Shown here in pieces: positions 34,230 through 43,829 of a stretch of 64,000 nt of DNA. A program made the position numbers and the translations under genes. Numbering within the stretch: the stretch's first letter is position 1; the number at the start of each line of letters is the position of its first letter. The notes below the pieces were generated by a model, which was given only the letters and a program-made list of their open reading frames with translations, ran no database searches and was not told the origin of the DNA. This DNA is from Pachysolen tannophilus NRRL Y-2460 (lineage: Eukaryota; Ascomycota; Pichiomycetes; Alaninales; Pachysolenaceae), in assembly GCA_001661245.1 (NCBI GenBank), contig KV454016.1, positions 866,268 through 930,267 of the forward strand, given 5' to 3'.

Positions 34230-35333
34230 TCAGGCTATTTTCTTGGAACTATTTGTAAAACCAATACCTTTAACGGTAGCAATCAATTGATTTTGATCTT
34301 GGTCATCACTATCTTTAAAATAGAATTCAGCACCCAAGACTTCTTTAATATCCCTCAACTTCCAAATCAAATCGTCATCTATTTGCAGTTTATGTACTTT
34401 TAATCTTCCAATATCCTCTTTCCCAATGCACATGTATACCATAGCGAAAACCAATTGATTTCTACCACAACAACCACTTTCACTTATTTCTTTTAACAAT
34501 TTTAAGCAACAACTATTAGCAACATCTTCTGGTAATTCACCATTGGAACCAATATCTTCACTAATAAATCTCCAATTATTTTTCTTACTCTCAGCAGCAA
34601 GAGTTAAACCAAAACCAGGAGATTTACCAGAATTTTCACCTCTCCAAACATCTGCTGTAATATTTACTTCACATCCAATTGGTTTCAAAACTTTTCTGAC
34701 TTCGTCAATCATTCTATTTACAATTGATGGTGATACCCTCGTACAATACGCCACACCTCTTACTGACGATATCTTTGGTACTTCAAGTGCATGCAAAGTT
34801 AAAGGACTTGAAAGCAAAGTATTACAAATTAAATGAACTTCTCCTCCACCCAATGGTGGAGATCCTCTTTTCAAAGTATGGATTGAAACTTCTCGAACAC
34901 CAAATTTTTCCATTATTGGTATTATACCCCATCTAATACTTTCTATACTTGCATCAATCTTTGAAGATGTGATACCTTTAAAAATTATACTAAATTTTTT
35001 CTTTGAAAAAGGTGCCAAATACAACATAGATTCTAAAAAATAACCAACTGGTTTAGAATCTGGGCATTGATGGATCAAATTTCCCCCAATAATTAAACCA
35101 GGTTTATATATAACTGTTGTACCGGTATAAGATATCTCTATTACTGAACCATTTGTCACACTCTCCAATAATCTAAGAAAAGAAACTTCATAATCTTTAA
35201 GACCTGGGTTTAAATCATTAGACCTTATCTTCTCAATCTTGATCGCTTTCCCTGAAAGTGTTGCAAGTACCAATCTCAACCTAAAGTTCCTTGGACCTCT
35301 AAAAGTTTTTATCTTCGATTCTGATTTCGACAT
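34230..35333 (-). CDS. RCL1: RNA 3'-terminal phosphate cyclase-like protein Rcl1
   Basis: Rcl1 binds Bms1 in the small-subunit processome and is needed for early pre-rRNA cleavage (site A2). I take the ATG at 35333 (MSKSESKIKTFRGPRNFR), which matches family N-termini; the frame opens eight codons earlier. 367 aa, as in yeast. Domain content: the RTC fold with NFRLRLVLATLSGKAIKIEKIR, FLRLLESVTNGS, GSPPLGGGEVHLICN (near 175-190), the insert domain (about 185-280), and KSPGFGLTLAAES. The nucleotidyl-accepting His of true cyclases is expected to be absent in this family. Divergent from TAF4. MVP1 ends 98 bp away, convergent. Confidence 0.95.
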   Translation of the reverse strand: MSKSESKIKTFRGPRNFRLRLVLATLSGKAIKIEKIRSNDLNPGLKDYEVSFLRLLESVTNGSVIEISYTGTTVIYKPGLIIGGNLIHQCPDSKPVGYFLESMLYLAPFSKKKFSIIFKGITSSKIDASIESIRWGIIPIMEKFGVREVSIHTLKRGSPPLGGGEVHLICNTLLSSPLTLHALEVPKISSVRGVAYCTRVSPSIVNRMIDEVRKVLKPIGCEVNITADVWRGENSGKSPGFGLTLAAESKKNNWRFISEDIGSNGELPEDVANSCCLKLLKEISESGCCGRNQLVFAMVYMCIGKEDIGRLKVHKLQIDDDLIWKLRDIKEVLGAEFYFKDSDDQDQNQLIATVKGIGFTNSSKKIA

Positions 35334-35713
35334 AATGATGCCAGTCTCTTTCTTCAATTACCTTGATCAATACGACAGGAAGATATATATTATATATATA
35401 TATATATATATATTTAATACCCATTATATATCTATAATGTTTTTAGATGTTTTTACAAAAGAAAAAAAAAAAATTTTTCAGGTGATAATGTAAGCCGGAG
35501 AAGATTTTTTATTTTTTTCTCCTCTTGGTTTCCGCTATATTTCCTTAAAGGAGAAGTTCATTTTAAAACGGAGAAGTTTTGTTTTTTTAATTTTTTTTTT
35601 TTTTGGTTGTTTTTTTCTATTTTTTTTTTTTTGGGTGTCACAGTCAGTTTCTTAATGAATCGATTAAATTTATGATAATGAGCAATTGTTTTATCAAATA
35701 AATCAATATCAGT
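35334..35713. promoter_or_regulatory. RCL1/TAF4 divergent promoter with CGGAGAA/TTCCGC module
   Basis: 380 bp. After a TA run (35388-35413) it holds CGGAGAA at 35496-35502, TTCTCC at 35517-35522, TTCCGC at 35530-35535, AAGGAGAAG at 35548-35556, and CGGAGAA within ACGGAGAAGTTTTG at 35568-35581. The order and many flanking bases match the MFS/FMT1 promoter. Long T tracts follow, then the TAF4 ATG. Confidence 0.6.
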
Positions 35714-36772
35714 ATGGATAATAAGAGGCCTTCTGAGGATGATCTAAGTGGTCAGAATGATGTGAATAAAAAAATAAAGTTAGAAAATGTAAATATCGGC
35801 GGTGATAGTGATAAGAATAATGGTAATAGTAATTTAATTATTAATAATAATATTAATAATAATAATAATAATAATAGTATTAGTAGTAATGGTAATAGCA
35901 ATGGTAATGGCGATAGTAATAATGAACAACAGGTTGAACTAATAGTACCGTCAACGGTGGTAAAGGAGAAAAAAAAGTATAATAAGAAGCCAAAGGATTC
36001 TGTCACGGAATCGAATGATCAAGAAAAATTAACTGATGCTGTTTTAGCAGCAGGAATTGATTTAAAAGCTGAAGAAAACCTTTTAGCGGTTTCATCAAAT
36101 AATGCAAATGCACCTCATGGTTCCGGAATAAGTGCAAGTAAAAGATCGGTAAGGTCTGAGCTGTTTTTAAATCCACGCCAGCTTGCAGCATTTATGAGAA
36201 AAGTTGCAGCAGAAAGTGGATTAAAGCAAATTTTTGATTCAGAAAGGGAAATTTTGGAATTAATTTCTTCAGCCTCTGAAACTTATATGTCTGATATAAT
36301 AACCAATGCAGTGGTATATTCACGTCATAGAAGAAGACCAATCACTTCAAAAACTTCTCATTCTTCTACTCCTCGTAGTGATATTTCAAAAGCACTTAGA
36401 GAAATAGCTACAAGGCAAAAAGAACAAGAAGAGAAAAGAGTTCAAAAAAGAATTGCACTAGGTATTGATGCAGTAGAAGATAAACAAGAAAAAGCAGGTG
36501 CCGAAGAGACCTTGCACAGAGCAGCAAATGCAACCGCTGCAATGATGACATCTTCAAAAAAGAAAAAATATAGTTGGATGACAGGTGCAAGTGGTTCAAA
36601 TAATAATGCTCCAAAGACAAATTCTGCAATTGCCTCAAGAGGTGACTCCGGTATAAGATTCAGAGAAGCCAGAGAAGAACAGGCAGTTGTTGTCAAAGAC
36701 TTGATCGCAGCACTCGAAAACAGAAATATCGGCGTTGACAAGACATTGACTAAAGCTTACAACAAGTTATAA
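35714..36772 (+). CDS. TAF4: TFIID subunit Taf4
   Basis: Taf4 pairs with Taf12 in a histone-like dimer at the core of TFIID. Single exon, 352 aa. The N-terminus is low complexity, with an Asn run encoded by AAT repeats near 35845-35875. The Taf4 domain is from about 145: LFLNPRQLAAFMRKVAAESG, then YMSDIITNAVVYSRHRRRP with the conserved basic motif, and SDISKALREIATRQKEQEEKRVQKR. The C-terminal half ends in ALENRNIGVDKTLTKAYNKL. A CTG codon (36161-36163) precedes FLNP. MVP1 and TAF4 are neighbours in S. cerevisiae (YMR004W-YMR005W); here RCL1 lies between them. Confidence 0.94.
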   Translation: MDNKRPSEDDLSGQNDVNKKIKLENVNIGGDSDKNNGNSNLIINNNINNNNNNNSISSNGNSNGNGDSNNEQQVELIVPSTVVKEKKKYNKKPKDSVTESNDQEKLTDAVLAAGIDLKAEENLLAVSSNNANAPHGSGISASKRSVRSELFLNPRQLAAFMRKVAAESGLKQIFDSEREILELISSASETYMSDIITNAVVYSRHRRRPITSKTSHSSTPRSDISKALREIATRQKEQEEKRVQKRIALGIDAVEDKQEKAGAEETLHRAANATAAMMTSSKKKKYSWMTGASGSNNNAPKTNSAIASRGDSGIRFREAREEQAVVVKDLIAALENRNIGVDKTLTKAYNKL

Positions 36773-37174
36773 GTTATAATTTTTACACTCACTGTATAGA
36801 GAGAGAAATATATTATTATTATCATCAAACTTAAAGTTAACCACCAAATTAGGAAGTTTATTTCCTGTTTCAGTAATCGTAGTAAACAAATTTCCCAAAA
36901 CAGTTGATAGTTTCCAAATCAGGCAACTGGGGCTGATTTTTTTTTAATTTTTTTTTTTGTTTTTGTTTTCGATTAATAAAAAAAAAGTAAACAAAACAGT
37001 TTTTTTTTCTCTTTAATTTTTATCTGCTTTTTAACCCATAATTAATTTAATGAGTAGTATCGGCGTCTAAATTTTGTGTTTTTCTTATTTCTGTTTAGTT
37101 GATATTTATCAGTATATTGGGCTGGAAGAAAGATCGATTATAAGGAGCTCTAGCTGTGTAAAGGGAGGGGGAAA
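36773..37174. other. TAF4-YCS4 intergenic region
   Basis: 402 bp between two plus-strand genes. It has poly-T tracts around 36938-36965 and 37000-37025. I see no ORF, RNA gene or firm binding site. Confidence 0.4.
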
Positions 37175-40100
37175 ATGGATTTTAATTTGTCTGAATCGTT
37201 TACGGCGTTTCAAGATGCTGATAAAGATTCATTCACGTTAGATGATGATCCAAAAGTATTATTGAACAATATTACAGATGCATTAGCCGTATCGCCGGAA
37301 TCCATAGGTAGAGATGATGTTTTTGATTCGTTGCAAATGTTGGTTAATTGTTATCCGAAATTGAATTCAAAGAAGATTCAAAGAGAGCTTGCTTATATAG
37401 TATTTTCATCGATGAATAATATTGCACAAAATACTATAAATATTATTGAAAATGGAGAACGTGATTCTTTTCTATTATATAAGAAATATTTAGAGTTGTA
37501 TGGATATCTGACTTATTGTTTATTGGATTATTTTAGCAAGGAAGATTTTAGTGGGTTGGGGAAAAAGGATAAGAAAACTATTGAGAATTTTAATTATCAA
37601 AATAAAGAACTTTCAGATTCTATGGAAGCAATAATAATGGTATTAAAAATTAATTTATCAAAATTATTTGTAACTACTCCAGAAAGAGATTTATTTATAA
37701 GTTTATTTACAAGACCAATATATCAATTAATGGAGTTTAAAGAAAGAATGAAAAATAATACCGTCAAATTATTAATGTTTAGATGTATTAGTATGGCGGT
37801 TAAATTTCATGGACATGCAAATGTTGCTCAAGGTTCAATCATTTCAAATTTAACATTTTTTGAACATTTATTTGGACCTTTAGCAGAGTTATTACAAATG
37901 TTAACTGATCAATATGATTATAGTCAGTTAACAGAAGAAATTTTAAGAGAATTATCAAATAAAGAATATAGTGAAAAAGATGTTAATGTACCAAAGACAA
38001 TTGCAGCCTTCTTAACAAGGTTATCTGAACTAATACCGAGAGTTGTAATGAAGCAAATGACTTTAATTGCTCAATTGTTAGATAATAATTCTTCGACTTT
38101 AAGATCTGCTGTTATTGAAGCTTGTGGTAATATCATTACAAATATTTGCAAAGATAAAGAAATGTATGAAATTCATAAAGAACAAGTTGATAAATTTATA
38201 GACTTATTAGAAGGTAGATTATTGGATCAATATCACTATGTTAGGTCTAAAGCATTGCAAACTATGACAAAATTATGTACTTTGGACGTGAAGTTTAGCA
38301 CTCGTCGTCAAGAATTTTTAGATTTAACAGTAAGATCATTACAAGATAAAAGTTCTTTTGTACGGAAATGTGCATTAGAATTGATTACTGAATTGGTAAA
38401 TAACCATTCATTTTCCTTGTTACATGGTTCTCAGTTAGATTCGGAAGTTTGGAAAGCAAGATTGGAGGCAACTGAACATCAATTGGAAGAGTTAGATCCT
38501 ACTTATAAAGCAATGAAGGAGGCAGAAAAGGAAATGCTAAAAGAACTGCAAAATTTTGACGAAATGGATGTTGATGAAGAAGGTAACGATGAAGATGAAG
38601 ATGGAACACCTAAGGGAGCACAACAAGATGGAGATGAAGAGGAAGAGGAAAAAAATAAAGAAGAGGAGGAGGAGCAGCAGCAGCAGAAGGAGGATGACGA
38701 TGACGACGATGATGATGATGCGAATAATGCAGCTAATTTGTCAGTGATCAATGACGACCCTATACATAAAGACCAAGCAACTATCAATAATATTGCAAAA
38801 TTAAAACTTACCATACAGTATTATATTGATGCTCTTAAATTTATAGCATCTTTAGAAAAAGCTTTAGAATTAACTTCTCAGTTATTATATTCAAAAAATA
38901 AAACAGATGTCATTGCTGCAATGGAATTTTTTGTTTTGGCAAATGCATATGATATACGTGGTAATGAGATTGGTATCAAACGTATGTTGCATTTAGTGTG
39001 GATGAAAAATGGGAATGATGAAAACGATAACATTCCCAAAAAATTGGTTGAATGCTACCATCACTTATTTTTAATTTCACCACCAAACACTTCAGCCATT
39101 CAACATGCCTCATATGTTGCCAAGAATCTATGTAAGTTGACTTATAATGCATCTGTTGCAGATTTGGCCTCTCTTGAAAAATTAATTTATTTAATGTACA
39201 AAGACAAATTAATTGATGATATGATAATCAAAGTATTGTGGCAAATTTACAGTTTCCAACAAAGAATTGAAGAGATCACAGAGAGACAACAACGGAAACA
39301 ACGTCGTGGTGCAATTATTATATTAGGCATGTTGGGCTTAGCAGATCATACTATTGCATTAAAAGGTTTGGATTTATTATTAAGTATAGGACTTGGAGAA
39401 AATGGTAAGGAAGATTTAATTTTACAAAGATATTCCTGTATTGCTATTCAGAGAATTATACCAAGTCTGAAAAATGTTGAAATGGTGGATGACACCAATA
39501 GCAATCAATTTATTATGTCCAGGGAAAAAGAAGTGATTGAAAAAGTGACTAATATATTGTTGTATTATACTGAAGATCATGAATGGTATAGTATTGCTGA
39601 ACAAGCAGTGAGTGCTATTTATGGAATTTCTCAAGCGCCCGATGAGGTATGTACTGAGATCATTAAGAGAAAGACTGTAGAAGTGTTAGGGGATTCTGAA
39701 AATAATAATGGAGCTGTAGAAAGCTCGAATAAAGATGATTCAGATGGAAAGAATAGAAAACAGATAATAGGACTTTCACAATTATTATTTATTGTGGGAC
39801 ATGTTGCCATTAAGACAATTGTCTATTTGGAGAAATTGGAAACTCAATTTAAGAAAAAAAAATTACAGATTGAGCAGTCAAAAACACAAAACGATGAAGA
39901 TGGTCTGCAAAAGGAAAATCCAGATAATGAGTTAGAAATGATTGGTGGTACTTCTGAAGATGACTTTGCTGATGCAGTTATTAGTATCAAGGAGCACCAT
40001 TTGTTGTATGATAGCAATTCGATATTATCTCGTTTCAAAGATATTGTCAAAGTCATATGTCAATCGAACTACCAATATGATAATATAATATTACAAAGAT

Positions 40101-40783
40101 CAGCAACTTTGTGTCTTTCTAAATTGATGCTTATTTCTTCTAAATACTGTGAGGAGAATTTACCCTTGTTAATTACTATTATGGAAAGGTCGCCAGACCC
40201 TATTATTAGAAGTAATGCAGTTCTAGCTTTGGGTGATATGGCTGTTGTTTTCAATAATCTTGTTGACGACAATACAGATTTCTTATACAGGCGTCTTAAC
40301 GATGATAATATAATGGTTCAAAGAACTTGCTTAATGACTGTTACATTTTTAATTCTTGCGGGTCAAGTGAAAGTTAAAGGACAACTTTCGCAAATGGCAA
40401 AATGTCTTGAGAACAAAGATCAAGGTATAAGTGATATGTGTAAAATGTTTTTCACTGAACTTGCAACAAAGGATAATGCTATTTATAACTCGTTTATCGA
40501 TTTGTTCAGTGGTCTTTCTAACGATGAAGATTTAGAACAAGATTCATTTGAGAAGATTGTCAAATTTGTCATTGGCTTTATTAACAGGGAAAAATCGAAT
40601 GATAAGCATATTAAGCAATTAAGTACTAAATTGTTACAAAGATTAAAGAAGGCAGAGAGTGAAAAACAATGGAAGAGCGTCAAATTTGTATTGAATTGTT
40701 TAGAAATTAAAAATGAAGAATTGGATAAGGAAATTAAAGATGCAATTAATGAAGGCTACAATATGGTTAGTGTTGAAAACTGA
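37175..40783 (+). CDS. YCS4: Condensin HEAT-repeat subunit Ycs4 (CAP-D2)
   Basis: Ycs4 is the CAP-D2-type HEAT subunit of condensin, needed for mitotic chromosome compaction and rDNA segregation. Single exon, 1202 aa (S. cerevisiae 1176). The N-terminal Cnd1 domain (about 60-230) includes LYKKYLELYGY. HEAT repeats cover about 280-460 and 600-1150, with typical pairs such as LRSAVIEACGNIITNI, YVRSKALQTMTKLC and IIRSNAVLALGDMAVVF. A strongly acidic insert with Glu, Gln and Asp runs lies at about 465-525. The CAP-D2 core QRTCLMTVTFLILAGQVKVKG is near 1050. YCS4 follows CMG1 in S. cerevisiae; here five genes lie between them. HEM15 ends 78 bp downstream, convergent. Confidence 0.96.
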   Translation: MDFNLSESFTAFQDADKDSFTLDDDPKVLLNNITDALAVSPESIGRDDVFDSLQMLVNCYPKLNSKKIQRELAYIVFSSMNNIAQNTINIIENGERDSFLLYKKYLELYGYLTYCLLDYFSKEDFSGLGKKDKKTIENFNYQNKELSDSMEAIIMVLKINLSKLFVTTPERDLFISLFTRPIYQLMEFKERMKNNTVKLLMFRCISMAVKFHGHANVAQGSIISNLTFFEHLFGPLAELLQMLTDQYDYSQLTEEILRELSNKEYSEKDVNVPKTIAAFLTRLSELIPRVVMKQMTLIAQLLDNNSSTLRSAVIEACGNIITNICKDKEMYEIHKEQVDKFIDLLEGRLLDQYHYVRSKALQTMTKLCTLDVKFSTRRQEFLDLTVRSLQDKSSFVRKCALELITELVNNHSFSLLHGSQLDSEVWKARLEATEHQLEELDPTYKAMKEAEKEMLKELQNFDEMDVDEEGNDEDEDGTPKGAQQDGDEEEEEKNKEEEEEQQQQKEDDDDDDDDDANNAANLSVINDDPIHKDQATINNIAKLKLTIQYYIDALKFIASLEKALELTSQLLYSKNKTDVIAAMEFFVLANAYDIRGNEIGIKRMLHLVWMKNGNDENDNIPKKLVECYHHLFLISPPNTSAIQHASYVAKNLCKLTYNASVADLASLEKLIYLMYKDKLIDDMIIKVLWQIYSFQQRIEEITERQQRKQRRGAIIILGMLGLADHTIALKGLDLLLSIGLGENGKEDLILQRYSCIAIQRIIPSLKNVEMVDDTNSNQFIMSREKEVIEKVTNILLYYTEDHEWYSIAEQAVSAIYGISQAPDEVCTEIIKRKTVEVLGDSENNNGAVESSNKDDSDGKNRKQIIGLSQLLFIVGHVAIKTIVYLEKLETQFKKKKLQIEQSKTQNDEDGLQKENPDNELEMIGGTSEDDFADAVISIKEHHLLYDSNSILSRFKDIVKVICQSNYQYDNIILQRSATLCLSKLMLISSKYCEENLPLLITIMERSPDPIIRSNAVLALGDMAVVFNNLVDDNTDFLYRRLNDDNIMVQRTCLMTVTFLILAGQVKVKGQLSQMAKCLENKDQGISDMCKMFFTELATKDNAIYNSFIDLFSGLSNDEDLEQDSFEKIVKFVIGFINREKSNDKHIKQLSTKLLQRLKKAESEKQWKSVKFVLNCLEIKNEELDKEIKDAINEGYNMVSVEN

Positions 40784-40861
40784 AAAAAAATATAAATTAC
40801 TAGAAATAAATTTAGAATATTTTTAAGCAAATAAATTATATAAAAATATTATATCATATTA

Positions 40862-42157
<1,296 letters not shown>

Positions 42158-42397
42158 TTAGATCTGATTAGTTGACTTCGAACAAACAATTCAAAAGAAA
42201 TAGATATATATATTTATATATAAATTTTATTGAAAATAGAAAAATAGAATTGGCCTTTGGTTTAGCAATCTTCTTTCCTGCGCAAGGTGAAAATTTTTAT
42301 TAAGGTGAAAAAATAATGAATAAATTTTTATTCGATTTAACTAATTACGAGGAATACAGAGCGAGTGTATTAGTAATATATTGGGGTCTATAGAATC

Positions 42398-43684
42398 ATG
42401 AGTTCAGTTAGCTATGGAAGTAAGAATTTAGTGATTGATAATGGATCTTATGAGATTAAAATGGGGTATATGGGGGAGAAATTGCCCATAACGGTTCCCA
42501 ATTGCATAGTTCGGTCAAAGGACAGGAAGGTTTATATTGGAGATCAATTGAATTATTTATCCGATGTATCACAGGTTCAAATACGAAGGCCTTTTGAAAA
42601 AGGTCAATTGACTTCATGGGAATTGGAGAAACATATTTGGGATTATTCATTAGTTGAAAAATTAAGAGTAAACAATGATTTAGGAAATTTTAATGATACA
42701 AATTTGATCTTGACTGAGACACCATTTTCATTACCTCAATTATCAAAAAATTGTGATCAGATTGTTTTTGAGGAATATAATTTCAACTCATATTATAGAA
42801 CGCCTGTAGCTTCTTTAATTCCATGGAATATAAAGTCGAATAGATTATTATTAAATGATGATGGTCCAATTGATAAACCATATGATGATTTCCAACTTAT
42901 TGTGGATTCAGGTTTTAATTGTACATGGGTAATACCTGTGATTTATGGAGTGGTTTATTGGAAAGGAGTAAAGAAACTTGCCATTGGAGGAAGGTTATTA
43001 AGTGGGTATTTGAGAGAATTGATTTCATTTAGATATTATGATGTAACAGATGAGACTTTATTGGTGAATAATATTAAAGAAAAATCATGTTTTGTTGCAC
43101 AGGATTATAACCAAACAATATCAGATATGATTAATTTGAAAAATTCAAAGAAAAATACAGATAGCAACTTGATGGTTGAGTATGTATTGCCTGATTTCAA
43201 GACTACAACTACAGGGTATATCTTAACAAAAGAGATGAAAAAACAGAAAACCCTGAGTGAATTAGAAAATTTATTAGTTTTAAAACTATATGATGAAAGA
43301 ATATCGACTCCAGAGTTACTTATTCATCCTGAAATTGCTCAATTGAAGAAAAAAGGTTTAACAAGTACAATAATAGATTCTATTCAATCATCACCGGAAC
43401 TTGCTAGACCATTATTAGCAGCAAATATCATATTGATTGGAGGAAACTTTAAAATCCCTGGTTTTAAAGAAAGAATTTTAAAGAATTTAAAAGAAAATTT
43501 GCCTGATTTTTATAATACAAGAATTGGATTAGATAAAGAGAAATGTACAACATATGGATGGGAAAGCGGTTGTAAATTATTTGAAAATAAAGATATTGGG
43601 TTTAATAAAGTTTGTATCACTAAAGAAGAATATTTAGAGCATGGAGTTAACTGGTGTCTGAAGAGATTTAATTTTAATTATTAG
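42398..43684 (+). CDS. ARP6: Actin-related protein Arp6 (SWR1 complex)
   Basis: Arp6 works with Swc6 in the SWR1 remodeller that places H2A.Z in nucleosomes. Single exon, 428 aa (yeast 438). The actin fold begins NLVIDNGSYEIKMGYMGE, with PNCIVRSKDRKVYIGD and RRPFEKGQLTSWELEKHIWDY. The second phosphate motif is degenerate, LIVDSGFNCTWVIPVIYG, as in other Arp6 proteins. The later part has KLAIGGRLLSGYLRELISFR and NIILIGGNFKIPGFKERI. The C-terminal YLEHGVNWCLKRF includes a CTG codon. It is convergent with VTC5; 145 bp of A-rich sequence separates the stops. Confidence 0.93.
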   Translation: MSSVSYGSKNLVIDNGSYEIKMGYMGEKLPITVPNCIVRSKDRKVYIGDQLNYLSDVSQVQIRRPFEKGQLTSWELEKHIWDYSLVEKLRVNNDLGNFNDTNLILTETPFSLPQLSKNCDQIVFEEYNFNSYYRTPVASLIPWNIKSNRLLLNDDGPIDKPYDDFQLIVDSGFNCTWVIPVIYGVVYWKGVKKLAIGGRLLSGYLRELISFRYYDVTDETLLVNNIKEKSCFVAQDYNQTISDMINLKNSKKNTDSNLMVEYVLPDFKTTTTGYILTKEMKKQKTLSELENLLVLKLYDERISTPELLIHPEIAQLKKKGLTSTIIDSIQSSPELARPLLAANIILIGGNFKIPGFKERILKNLKENLPDFYNTRIGLDKEKCTTYGWESGCKLFENKDIGFNKVCITKEEYLEHGVNWCLKRFNFNY

Positions 43685-43829
43685 ATAGATGAATATAGGT
43701 ATCATAAATAGTTTTGATTAAATTAATTATTTTAACATTTTTAGGGGAAAACAACAATAAAAAAAAAAAAAAAAAAAATAACATTATAAACACTCTAAAA
43801 GTTCTTTCTTTTGTCCTATTACTTTTCTT

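Noticed and set aside
38503-38814. Antisense Ser-rich frame over the acidic part of YCS4
   Set aside because: Mirror of GAA/GAT/GAC repeats on the coding strand; the same kind of shadow occurs over other acidic tracts.
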